A stretch of DNA of 64,000 bases, from positions 1 through 64,000 of the forward strand of contig MWBW01000008.1 in NCBI GenBank assembly GCA_002069725.1. The letters are read 5' to 3'. Below the pieces are notes generated by a model that ran no database searches, was not told the origin of the DNA, and was given only the letters and a program-made list of their open reading frames with translations. Positions 1 through 7,247 of this stretch are shown here, one piece after another. The translations under genes and the position numbers were made by a program. Every line of letters starts with the position of its first letter. Positions within the stretch are counted from its first letter, which is position 1. Source of the DNA: Firmicutes bacterium ADurb.Bin248. Its GTDB lineage: Bacteria; Bacillota; Clostridia; Christensenellales; CAG-138.

Positions 1-1
1 G

Positions 2-220
2 ACAGCGCGACTTGCGGAGGTGTCCGCTGAAAAGGAGCGGAAGCGTAATCAAGATCGAGAAATCCGATTGTTCATGGAGGCACTAAAGAAACAACCCCTC
101 GTCCTCAAAGAATGGGACGAAAGGCTGTGGATAGCAATAATCGACCGGGCGACGGTGTACCGCGACGGCAGGATTACATTCAAGTTCAAATGTGGCAGTG
201 AGATTGAGGTGGAGCGTTGA
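2..220 (+). CDS. Large serine recombinase, C-terminal fragment (cut by window start)
   Basis: Only the last 72 codons lie in the window; the frame is open to base 2, so the true start is upstream. The residues following W42-I45 read IIDRATVYRDGRITFKFKCG, the conserved beta-rich end of large serine recombinases (resolvase/Recombinase family), in which a 'D-x-V-x-V-Y-x-D-G-R-I-x-F-x-F' stretch precedes the stop. The preceding part is a charged, Lys/Glu/Arg-rich helix, as expected for the coiled-coil region. Such enzymes integrate and excise phages and conjugative elements and usually sit at the element end beside an att site. The downstream DNA is AT-richer and repeat-rich, which fits. The catalytic domain is not visible, so activity cannot be judged. 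Confidence 0.8.
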   Translation, partial: TARLAEVSAEKERKRNQDREIRLFMEALKKQPLVLKEWDERLWIAIIDRATVYRDGRITFKFKCGSEIEVER

Positions 221-240
221 GTGCTCCACCGTCTTTTTTT
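208..240 (+). terminator. Intrinsic terminator of the recombinase gene
   Basis: An 8-bp stem (GGTGGAGC at 208-215, GCTCCACC at 223-230) with a 7-nt loop is followed by GTC and a run of seven T. The left arm overlaps the last codons and the stop codon lies in the loop, so the gene ends inside its own terminator. Confidence 0.85.
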
Positions 241-252
241 GCTCTCTGTACC

Positions 253-342
253 AATCGAAAGCGCGGGTATGAAACTATTTTTTTGCAAATGAAACCCTCT
301 GAAAAAATGAAACTATTTTGAGTAATCGAAGGCATAGGTATG
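253..342. repeat. Paired direct repeats downstream of the recombinase
   Basis: Two interleaved direct repeats are visible. A 13-bp exact repeat, ATGAAACTATTTT, lies at 269-281 and 307-319, with a shorter ATGAAAC copy between them near 289. A 19-bp imperfect repeat of form AATCGAARGCNNNGGTATG lies at 253-271 and 324-342 (15 of 19 identical). No gene is present from 241 to 454. A site next to the recombinase gene is where an attachment or recombinase-binding site would lie, but no crossover core can be proven here. Confidence 0.5.
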
Positions 343-446
343 GGGAACGGCGCTTATTCGTAGGAAAACACGACTGTACTGCAGCAAGCTGGCGGTGGAT
401 AAAAGTCCCCAAAATACAAAAAAGCCCGCGTTTACAGGCTTTTCAG

Positions 447-501
447 GCATAAAATAAGAACGCTAATGTTGACACTCTTCGTATCAATATTAGCGTTCTT
501 A
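447..501 (-). terminator. Terminator of the tRNA-Ser transcript
   Basis: An 18-bp stem (455-472 with 484-501, one G-U pair, 11-nt loop) starts three bases after the CCA end of the minus-strand tRNA-Ser(GCU). Read on the minus strand it is followed by a U-rich tail (TTCTTATTTTAT). A second, weaker hairpin, AAAAGCC/GGCTTTT at 420-443 with a T-rich tail, lies just beyond and may act as backup. Confidence 0.7.
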
Positions 502-503
502 TA

Positions 504-596
504 TGGCGGAGAAGGAGGGATTTGAACCCTCGCGCCGGTACACCCAGCCTACTCCCTTAGCAGGGGAGCCCCTTACAGCCGCTTGGGTACTTCTCC
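504..596 (-). tRNA. tRNA-Ser (anticodon GCU)
   Basis: The reverse complement folds as a class II tRNA. The acceptor arm GGAGAAG pairs with CTTCTCC, followed by discriminator G and an encoded CCA. The anticodon loop is CTGCTAA on a CTCCC/GGGAG stem, so the anticodon is GCU. A long variable arm and a GGTTCAAATCC T-arm are present. It reads AGC/AGU serine codons and lies about 100 bp downstream of the second serine tRNA in the same transcript. Confidence 0.95.
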
Positions 597-696
597 GCGC
601 CACGCCGCCGACAAAAAAAGAGGATCGCGGTCTGCGGAACCTTCGCTCCTTTTCCGTCAAATATGACGACATTCCGCTCGGGAATATCCCCATATT

Positions 697-785
697 TGGC
701 GGAGAGAGAGGGATTCGAACCCCCGGTGCCTTGCGGCATCACCGGTTTTCAAGACCGGCTCCATAAACCACTCGGACATCTCTCC
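697..785 (-). tRNA. tRNA-Ser (anticodon UGA)
   Basis: The reverse complement begins GGAGAGA, pairing with TCTCTCC before G and an encoded CCA. The anticodon loop TTGAAAA sits on a GCCGGTC/GACCGG-type stem, giving anticodon UGA. The long variable arm (GATGCCGCAAGGCACC) and the GGTTCGAATCC T-arm are typical of tRNA-Ser. It is transcribed first from the promoter at 800-829, followed by the GCU serine tRNA. Confidence 0.95.
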
Positions 786-799
786 TCGTCGGCTTGTGT

Positions 800-829
800 A
801 TTATAGCAAACGCGGCGGCAAAGTGTCAA
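800..829 (-). promoter_or_regulatory. Promoter of the tRNA-Ser pair
   Basis: On the minus strand a perfect TTGACA (824-829) and a perfect TATAAT (800-805) are separated by 18 bp. The first tRNA begins about 15 bp after the -10 box. The rest of 786-1081 contains only a short TATGC/GCATA hairpin (983-996) and no gene I can support. Confidence 0.9.
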
Positions 830-1081
830 GCGAAACGGGCGCGCGCAAGGCCGCGCATACTAGTTTTTAACGGCTGATTTTTCTTTATGCGGCGTTTTGC
901 TTCGCCTGAAACACGCAGCGTCATTTTGAGGCTCGCGGATCGCACGCGAATCGACGGGGATGCGCGCCGCGCGAAAATATGATATGCTTTTGCATAAGCG
1001 CGATGGACGCGCTTGCGGGAAACGGCGCCGCCGCTGCCGCGGCGCGGGAAAACGAATGCGGCGGATGCGGGAGGATGAGCC

Positions 1082-1390
1082 ATGCTCAGCAGATGCGGGG
1101 TTTGCTGTTTGAAGGATTGCACGGCGTACAAAAAGGAATGCGAGGGTTGCAACGAGCTCCGGGGCCGGGTGTCGTGGGCCGTGCATTACGGCAAGGAATT
1201 CTGCCCGCTATACGAGTGCGCGGGCGAGCGCGGCCACGCGAGCTGCGGGGATTGCGCAAAAGCGCCGTGCGAGGTATGGCTTGCCACACGCAGCCCCCTG
1301 ATGAGCGACGAGGAGTTCAACGCCGATATCGGCAACAGACTCAAAAATCTCGAAGGCAGGAAGGCGCAAGCCGAAATCCCGCGCGAATAA
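1082..1390 (+). CDS. DUF3795 family cysteine-rich protein
   Basis: A 102-residue protein with ten cysteines. Several pairs are spaced like metal ligands: C5-x2-C8-C9, C13, C20-x2-C23, C41, C46, C55-x2-C58 and C63. The pattern, with a C-terminal MSDEEFNADIGNRL segment before a LEG motif, matches my memory of the DUF3795 family of small proteins common in Clostridia. It probably binds zinc or an iron-sulfur cluster; no reaction is known to me. A GGAGG site lies 8-12 bases before the ATG. DUF3842 follows 62 bp downstream on the same strand, so the two may be co-transcribed. Confidence 0.75.
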   Translation: MLSRCGVCCLKDCTAYKKECEGCNELRGRVSWAVHYGKEFCPLYECAGERGHASCGDCAKAPCEVWLATRSPLMSDEEFNADIGNRLKNLEGRKAQAEIPRE

Positions 1391-1452
1391 ACGCCGGGCG
1401 CGCATGGTCGCGCGTACGATATGCGACAAGTAAGACGGGGAAGGTGAACCGC

Positions 1453-1863
1453 ATGAAGACCGTGCTCATCATCGACGGGCAGGGCGGCCGCATCGGAAAA
1501 TTGCTCATCGAGGGGATAAAGGCCGCGCGGCCCGACGCGGAGCTGCTCGCCGTGGGGACCAACAGCATCGCCACCACCGCCATGCTCAAGGCCGGGGCGA
1601 ACAGGGGAGCGACGGGGGAGAACGCCGTCGTCGTCAACTGCCGCCAAGCCGACGTCATTGCTGGGCCGCTGGGCATCGTCGTCGCGGACGCGCTCATGGG
1701 GGAGATCTCGCCCGCCATGGCCGTCGCCGTGGGGCAGAGCCGCGCGCTCAAGCTGCTCATCCCGATCAACCTGTGCGACAACGTCGTCGTGGGCGCGGCG
1801 GAGCGGCCCATTAAGGAGCTCATCGCGCTCGCGGTCGAGCGCGTCGTCGCCGCATGCGCTTGA
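1453..1863 (+). CDS. DUF3842 family protein
   Basis: A 136-residue protein opening KTVLIIDGQGGRIGKLLIE, a Rossmann-like glycine-rich nucleotide-binding start, followed by GTNSIATTAMLKAGANRGATGENAVV and GPLGIVVADALMGEISPAMA. These blocks are diagnostic of DUF3842, a small conserved clostridial family of unknown function. The frame is open further upstream, but the ATG at 1453 has an AAGG-type ribosome site and begins exactly at the family's N-terminus. The -35 box of the next gene's promoter overlaps the stop codon. The biochemical role is unknown; nucleotide binding is an inference from the GxGGxxG start. Confidence 0.8.
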   Translation: MKTVLIIDGQGGRIGKLLIEGIKAARPDAELLAVGTNSIATTAMLKAGANRGATGENAVVVNCRQADVIAGPLGIVVADALMGEISPAMAVAVGQSRALKLLIPINLCDNVVVGAAERPIKELIALAVERVVAACA

Positions 1864-1889
1864 CAGGCGGGGAAATCTTCGTTTAGAAT
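1860..1889 (+). promoter_or_regulatory. Promoter of the ECF S-component gene
   Basis: TTGACA (1860-1865) and TAGAAT (1884-1889) are separated by 18 bp. The -35 box includes the TGA stop of the upstream gene. Transcription would start near 1896, leaving a leader of about 120 nt. Confidence 0.75.
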
Positions 1890-1899
1890 ATATTCCGTA

Positions 1900-1980
1900 A
1901 TGTCCGCCACGAAGGCGGGCGGCACGGATCGTTTCGTCATAACGGAGCCACGAAGGCTTTTGTCCGGCCAAGCCGGGCGT
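1900..1980 (+). promoter_or_regulatory. Structured leader with two hairpins sharing the loop ACGAA
   Basis: The leader contains CCGCC-ACGAA-GGCGG (1902-1918 region) and, about 50 nt later, GCC-ACGAA-GGC inside a larger CGGA/TCCG stem. A CCGGC-CAA-GCCGG hairpin follows. The repeated CCACGAAGGC is exact. The leader precedes a vitamin-type transporter gene, where riboswitches are common, but I cannot match it to a known class and see no terminator run. It may instead sequester the ribosome site. Confidence 0.35.
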
Positions 1981-2016
1981 GTTTTCGCGGTTCTATTATT
2001 TTTGGAGGTATTATCT

Positions 2017-2571
2017 ATGTCCGGCATGTCCAATGTCAAGCGCCTCGTTTTCGCCGCGCTCTGCCTTGCGCTGAGCGTCGTGCTGCCCTTCGCGTTCCAC
2101 GCCGTAGCAAACGCGGGCATGATCTTCCTGCCCATGCACCTGCCCGTGCTGCTATGCGGCATCATCTGCGGCTGGCCCTACGGCCTCGCGTGCGGCGCAC
2201 TCGCGCCCATACTCTCGAACCTGGTCACGGGCGGCATGATGCCTCCGATGGCGTATGTCCCCGCCATGACCTGCGAACTCGCGGTATACGGCCTCGTCGC
2301 GGGCCTGATCATGAAATATCTCCGCACGGGCAAGACCGTTGCGGACGTGCTGATCTCGCTCGTCGCCGCCATGCTCGCCGGACGCGCGGCCATGGGCGCG
2401 CTCAACGCGCTCATCTTCCGCGCGGGCGAGTATTCCTTCGCCGTCTGGTTCGCCACGCTGTTCGCGACCGCACTGCCCGGCATCGTCATACAGCTCGTGC
2501 TCATCCCGATCCTGATCATCGCGCTCGAGCGGGCGAAGGTGCTGCCCGGGCGGTATCCCGCTCAGGGGTAA
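2017..2571 (+). CDS. ECF transporter S component (substrate unknown)
   Basis: A 184-residue integral membrane protein with about six hydrophobic helices and almost no polar N-terminus. It looks like the ECF transporter S-component superfamily: FAALCLALSVVLPFAFH in helix 1, PMHLPVLLCGIICGWPYGL in the loop and second helix, and short loops throughout. S components bind a vitamin or metabolite and share an EcfAAT energizing module encoded elsewhere. The ATG has TGGAGGT 8 bases upstream. The next transcription unit is the cobalamin riboswitch operon, but this gene has its own promoter and leader, so its substrate may differ. No substrate motif is recognised. Confidence 0.75.
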   Translation: MSGMSNVKRLVFAALCLALSVVLPFAFHAVANAGMIFLPMHLPVLLCGIICGWPYGLACGALAPILSNLVTGGMMPPMAYVPAMTCELAVYGLVAGLIMKYLRTGKTVADVLISLVAAMLAGRAAMGALNALIFRAGEYSFAVWFATLFATALPGIVIQLVLIPILIIALERAKVLPGRYPAQG

Positions 2572-2650
2572 CGCGCGGGATTAGCGGGCCCGCGGGGGGC
2601 GGTTGCCGATTTGCATGCCCGAGGTGCGCCCGCAGGCGTGACAAGCGGGG

Positions 2651-2681
2651 TTGACAATTGGGCGATAGGGTGAAATAATAA
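2651..2681 (+). promoter_or_regulatory. Promoter of the cobalamin riboswitch operon
   Basis: TTGACA (2651-2656) is followed 17-19 bp later by AATAAT/TAATAA (2674-2681). The riboswitch starts directly downstream. The 2572-2650 stretch upstream holds no gene. Confidence 0.65.
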
Positions 2682-2694
2682 ATGCGCAATTGAA

Positions 2695-2870
2695 TAGCGT
2701 GCGTTTATGCGCTTGCCGCGCCGGCGATGTTCGCCGAGGGAACCGGATGTGATTTCCGGGCTATCCCAGTAACCGTGAAGCGGACGAAAGGGCACATGTC
2801 ACTGTCGCAAGATGGGAAGACGCCCGAGTAGGATGATGCCAAGCCGGGAGACCTGTTTACGCATGGAACA
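2695..2870 (+). promoter_or_regulatory. Cobalamin (AdoCbl) riboswitch
   Basis: The core is unmistakable: GGGAACCGGATGTGATTTCC, then GGGCTATCCCAGTAACCGTG, the B12-box region with CACTGTCGCAAGATGGGAAG, and GCCAAGCCGGGAGACCTG at the 3' end. TGCGT near 2701 pairs with ACGCA near 2859 to close P1. It precedes an expression-platform terminator (2918-2952) and btuFCD. By analogy with the class, ligand binding should favour the terminator and shut off uptake when B12 is plentiful. Confidence 0.95.
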
Positions 2871-2917
2871 CTTCTGGGATTGAGTGAAGCTGCGCGGGTA
2901 TGGTCATCCGGGCTTTG

Positions 2918-2952
2918 AAGTTGCTCCTCAATCTGGAGGAGCAGCTTTTTTT
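2918..2952 (+). terminator. Riboswitch expression-platform terminator
   Basis: AAGTTGCTCCTC pairs with GAGGAGCAGCTT (12 bp, one G-U) around a 6-nt loop and runs into a series of T. It lies between the riboswitch aptamer and the btuF ribosome site, so it is the likely regulated stop. Confidence 0.9.
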
Positions 2953-2999
2953 GCTCCTTCTCTATTCATGCGCAAATATTCGCAAAGGAGCAAAACCAG

Positions 3000-4010
3000 A
3001 TGAAACACCCCAAAACCGCATCCCTCGCACTCGTTCTCGCGCTGCTGCTCGCCCTTGCGGCGGGCTGCGGCGGCAACGCCGCGGGCGGACCCACCGCAGC
3101 GCCGACGCTCGCGCCGAGCGCCGCGCCGACCGCCGCTCTCACGCCGGAGCCGACTGTGGACGCTTCCGTCACCGTCACCGACATGACGGGCAAGGAAGTT
3201 ACGCTCCCCGCGCCCGCGACGAAGATCGTCGCGCTCACCGCATCCGACTGCGAGATACTCTACGCCATAGGCGCGGGCACGACGCTCGTCGGCCGCGGCA
3301 CATACTGCGACTATCCCGCCGAGGTCGCGCAGGTGCCCAGCGTGCAGAGCGGCCCGGACACCAACATCGAGCAGATCATCGCCCTCGCGCCGCAGGCCGT
3401 CGTCATGAGCACCATGGCGCAAACCGAAGAGCAGATCGCGCAGATCGAGGCCGCGGGCATCCGTGTCGTCGTCAGCGACGCGCAGGACATTGCGGGCGTG
3501 TACACGGCCATCGGGCTTCTCGGCAGGCTGACCGGGCATGACGCCGAGGCGGCCGCGCTCGTCGATTCCATGAAGTCCACATTCGAAACCGTCGCCGCTC
3601 AGGCCGAGGCCAAGGGCGCAGGCGGCACGATCTACTTCGAGGTTTCTCCGCTTCAGTACGGCCTGTGGACCGCGGGCGGCGGCACCTTTATGGACGAGGT
3701 CGCCGGTATGCTCGGCCTCACGAATGTCTTTTCCGATCTCTCGGGCTGGGCGGAGGTATCCGAGGAGCAGGTCATCGCGCGCAACCCGGACTATATACTG
3801 ACCGTTTCCATGTACTACGGCGAGGGCCCGACCCCCGAGCAGGAGATACTCTCCCGCGCCGGCTGGGAGAATATCCCGGCGGTTAAAAACGGCGCGATAC
3901 TCAATCTTCAGAACAACGAGCTTTCGCGCCCGGGGCCCCGCCTCGCGGACGGCGCGCAGATGCTCTATGACTTCATCTTTGTTGAGTTGGCTCAGCAGGA
4001 CGCCGCGTAA
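3000..4010 (+). CDS. btuF: Cobalamin ABC transporter, substrate-binding lipoprotein
   Basis: A 336-residue periplasmic-binding-type protein for the FecCD/BtuCD class. Residues 1-23 form a lipoprotein signal peptide with lipobox LAAGC (Cys23). An Ala/Pro/Thr-rich linker to about residue 55 leads into VTVTDMTGKEVTLPAPATKIVAL, the standard start of this domain. Later hallmarks are GRGTYCDYP and DTNIEQIIALAPQAVVMS. It binds corrinoids outside the membrane and delivers them to the permease. Placement directly behind a cobalamin riboswitch and ahead of permease and ATPase genes supports B12 rather than iron-siderophore specificity. An AAAGGAG site precedes the ATG. Confidence 0.88.
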   Translation: MKHPKTASLALVLALLLALAAGCGGNAAGGPTAAPTLAPSAAPTAALTPEPTVDASVTVTDMTGKEVTLPAPATKIVALTASDCEILYAIGAGTTLVGRGTYCDYPAEVAQVPSVQSGPDTNIEQIIALAPQAVVMSTMAQTEEQIAQIEAAGIRVVVSDAQDIAGVYTAIGLLGRLTGHDAEAAALVDSMKSTFETVAAQAEAKGAGGTIYFEVSPLQYGLWTAGGGTFMDEVAGMLGLTNVFSDLSGWAEVSEEQVIARNPDYILTVSMYYGEGPTPEQEILSRAGWENIPAVKNGAILNLQNNELSRPGPRLADGAQMLYDFIFVELAQQDAA

Positions 4011-4018
4011 GAATCATC

Positions 4019-4049
4019 CGGCCGGGGCGCGCGCCGCGCGCCCCGGCCG
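4019..4049 (+). other. Perfect 14-bp hairpin between btuF and btuC
   Basis: CGGCCGGGGCGCGC at 4019-4032 pairs perfectly with 4036-4049 around a GCC loop. No T run follows and the btuC ribosome site (GAGGAG) begins within 10 bases. Such intercistronic hairpins commonly protect the upstream message from 3' exonucleases and set a high binding-protein to permease ratio. That role is an inference. Confidence 0.6.
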
Positions 4050-4063
4050 ACGAGGAGATTCCC

Positions 4064-5099
4064 GTGAAAACGCATCCCGAAGGCTTCCGCTTCCACGAAT
4101 ACCTGCTCTTTGGCGCGGCGACGCTTATAGCGCTGGCGCTGTGCGTGTGCGCGGGCAGCGTGAGCATCCCCTTGAAGGATACCGCGGCCGTCGTCTGGAA
4201 CGCGATATGGAAGCTTCCCATGCCCGAGGGCATATCGGCGGATGCCATCATACTCTCGGTAAGGCTGCCGCGCGTGCTGTGCGTGGCGCTCACGGGCGCC
4301 TCGCTTTCGCTGTGCGGCGCGGCCATGCAGGGCCTTTTGAAGAACCCGCTCGCGGACGGCTCGACCCTGGGCGTATCCTCGGGCGCGTCGCTCGGCGCCG
4401 TCGTCGCCATCGCCTTCAACATCACGCTGCCGGGCCTTCCCTTCGCGGGCACCGTCGCCATGGCCATGCTCTTCGCCCTCGCGTCGCTTCTGATCATACT
4501 CGCGCTCGCCTACAAGCTCGATTTTTCGCTTTCGACCAACACCATCATACTCATCGGCATCGTCTATTCGATGTTCGTTTCGAGCATCATGAGCCTCGTG
4601 ATCACCTTCGCGCAGGATAAGGTCAGGCATATCGTATTCTGGACCATGGGCAGCCTGCAGGGCACGAGCTATGAAAACGCCCTCGTGCTGCTCGTCACGC
4701 TCGCGGCCTTCGGCGCGGCGATACTCTTGCACGCGCGCGAGCTCAACGCCTTCGCCGTCGGGGAGGACAACGCCCTGAGCGTGGGCGTAAACGTGCGGCG
4801 CGTGCGGCTCGCGATGCTCGTGTGCGTATCCGCCGTCATAGGCGTGTGCGTTTCCATCGGCGGAACCATCGGCTTTGTGGGCCTTGTGACGCCGCACATG
4901 GTGCGCATGCTCACAGGGCCCAACCACAGGCGGCTTCTGCCCGCGTCGCTTTTCGCGGGCGCGGTATTCCTGCTGCTCGCGGACCTCGCCGCCCGCACGC
5001 TGATGAACCCGCTTGAGCTTCCCATAGGCGTGGTCACGTCGTTCGTGGGCGCGCTCGCCTTCGTATATATCTTCTATTCTTCGAGGAAGGGCAAGAACC

Positions 5100-5107
<8 letters not shown>
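4064..5107 (+). CDS. btuC: Cobalamin ABC transporter, permease
   Basis: A 347-residue FecCD-family permease with about ten hydrophobic segments. Recognisable blocks are LSVRLPRVLCVALTGASLSL-type text near residues 65-85, followed by MQGLLKNPLADGSTLGVSSG, and near the C-terminus GFVGLVTPHMVRMLTGPNHR, which contacts the ATPase. It forms the transmembrane dimer of the importer. It starts with GTG after GAGGAG; no ATG fits the family start better. The gene overlaps btuD by 8 bp, so the two are translationally coupled. Confidence 0.9.
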
Positions 5108-5858
<751 letters not shown>

Positions 5859-5925
5859 GCCGCCCGGCTTCACCTTGCAATGCTGTGTGCCACAGAATGG
5901 TTACAATATTGGAACAAACTATTCC

Positions 5926-5954
5926 TTGAAAAACAATAATGCAACCACTATAGT
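5926..5954 (+). promoter_or_regulatory. Promoter of the CAP-domain lipoprotein gene
   Basis: TTGAAA (5926-5931) and TATAGT (5949-5954) are spaced by 17 bp, with the -10 inside the palindrome CCACTATAGTGG. The predicted start lies at the foot of a hairpin (ATGAC-ACGGGC-GAC-GCCCGT-GTCAT, 5959-5987), so the transcript would begin with a stem that may stabilise it. About 140 nt of leader precede the ATG. Confidence 0.65.
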
Positions 5955-6103
5955 GGGGATGACGACGGGCGACGCCCGTTTTGTCATATTCCACCCCGCA
6001 AAAGGATAAGGGCGCGGCGCGCCCGGCTTCGCGGGAGAAAGGCAGATCGCCTTGCGCGCGCCGGCTTTATGGCGCGGCGCCGGGAGGGGATCGCAGGTAT
6101 TCC

Positions 6104-7051
6104 ATGAAAAACAGGATGTTCGCGGCGCTTGCGCTGGCGCTCGCGCTGGCCTTGCTGCCGGCCGTTTCGGGCTGCGCCGCCCAGGCGCCGATGAGCGTCG
6201 ACGTCGACCTGCCCGCCGAGGCAAGCCCGACAAGCGAGGCTATTTTTACGGCGCCGGCAAGCCCGGACACCGCGGCGAGCCCGGGGGCGGGGGAAATACT
6301 CGCAACCGCGGCGGCTCCGACGGCGACGGCTCCGGCTGTGGAAACGACCGCGGGGGCAACCGCAACCCCGAAGCCCACGGCGGCGGCCGCGGCGACGCCG
6401 AAGCTTACCGCAACCCCGAAGCCCACGACGACGACCGCGGCGACGCCGAAGCTTACCGCAACCCCGAAGCCCACGGCGACGGCCACAACAGCGCCGAAGC
6501 CTACCGCAACTCCGAAGCCCACGGCGACGGTTGCGGCGACGCCGAAGCCTACCACGACTCCGAAGCCTACGGCGACGGTTGCGGCGACGCCGAAGCCTAC
6601 CGCAACTCCGAAGCCCACGGCGACGCTGAAACCCACGGCAGCCCCGACGGCGACGCCGCGCGCAACGTCGGCTCCGAACCTTTCCTATGAGGAGCAGGTC
6701 GCGGAGCTCGTCAACGAGATCCGCGTTGAAAACGGCCTGGGTACGCTCAAGCTCAACGCCGAGCTCTCGGACGTCGCGCGCGCAAAGTCGCAGGACATGC
6801 ATGATCTGGGCTACTTCGCGCACGAAAGCCCTACGTACGGCTCCCCGTTCGATATGATGAAGAGCTTCGGCATCTCCTATAAGGCCGCGGGCGAGAACAT
6901 CGCCATGGGCTACACGTCGCCGCAATCCGTCGTGGACGCGTGGATGAACTCGCCCGGGCACCGCGCCAACATACTGGGCGGCTCGTTCACGGAAATCGGC
7001 GTGGGCTACGTCAAGGACGGCAACTATTGGACGCAGATGTTTATAGGGTAA
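6104..7051 (+). CDS. CAP/SCP-domain lipoprotein with a long TPKPTA repeat linker
   Basis: A 315-residue exported protein. A signal peptide ends in a VSGC lipobox (about residue 24). An Ala/Pro/Thr linker follows, dominated from about residue 85 to 185 by imperfect repeats of TPKPTA and TPKLTA. The C-terminal 120 residues are a CAP (SCP, YkwD-like) domain: LVNEIRVENGLGTLKLNAEL, KSQDMHDLGYFAHESP, GENIAMGYTSPQ, and WMNSPGHRANIL. His and Glu residues at the usual CAP cavity positions are present. In Clostridia and Bacilli such proteins are surface or spore-coat associated; the substrate is unknown. The ATG at 6104 was chosen because it begins the signal peptide and follows GGGAGGGG. Confidence 0.85.
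   Translation: MKNRMFAALALALALALLPAVSGCAAQAPMSVDVDLPAEASPTSEAIFTAPASPDTAASPGAGEILATAAAPTATAPAVETTAGATATPKPTAAAAATPKLTATPKPTTTTAATPKLTATPKPTATATTAPKPTATPKPTATVAATPKPTTTPKPTATVAATPKPTATPKPTATLKPTAAPTATPRATSAPNLSYEEQVAELVNEIRVENGLGTLKLNAELSDVARAKSQDMHDLGYFAHESPTYGSPFDMMKSFGISYKAAGENIAMGYTSPQSVVDAWMNSPGHRANILGGSFTEIGVGYVKDGNYWTQMFIG
6330..6660 (+). repeat. In-gene tandem repeat coding for the Thr-Pro-Lys linker
   Basis: DNA units such as GCGACGCCGAAGCCTACC and CCGAAGCCCACGGCGACG recur many times with few changes. The tract has no stop in several frames and is likely to vary in length between strains by replication slippage. Confidence 0.8.
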
Positions 7052-7247
7052 TTGACAATTGAAAATTGACAATTGACAATTAAATTTTCTCCGCCGGGCT
7101 TTCGTTTTAAGAACGGAAGCCCGTTGTTCTTTGTATCTCGGGCGGATGATATCCGCCCCTACGACGGATAACGGCCCTCGTCTGTTAAAGCGGAGACCGT
7201 TTGAGTCAACCCGATTGTCGATTGTCCATTGTCAATTGTCAATTGTC
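7051..7247. repeat. Heptad-repeat module A between convergent genes
   Basis: The left arm starts at the TAA of the CAP-domain gene: four units ATTGACA, ATTGAAA, ATTGACA, ATTGACA (7051-7078). The right arm is inverted: five units of form NATTGTC (7213-7247), and the DnaD-gene stop codon lies inside it. Between the arms lies a 12-bp hairpin (7095-7106 with 7112-7123) that can serve as a terminator. No gene fits in 7084-7212. Confidence 0.85.

Noticed and set aside
1900-1980. Guanidine-II (mini-ykkC) riboswitch
   Set aside because: Two hairpins with ACGA in the loop suggested it, but the loop is five bases closed by C-G, not ACGR closed by G-C, and the gene is not a guanidine exporter.
4019-4049. 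Intrinsic terminator between btuF and btuC
   Set aside because: The hairpin is perfect but has no T run, and the next ribosome site follows at once; a stabilising intercistronic stem is more likely.
7051-7247. CRISPR array
   Set aside because: The repeats are 7 bp without spacers and occur as inverted arms; no cas genes are in the window.
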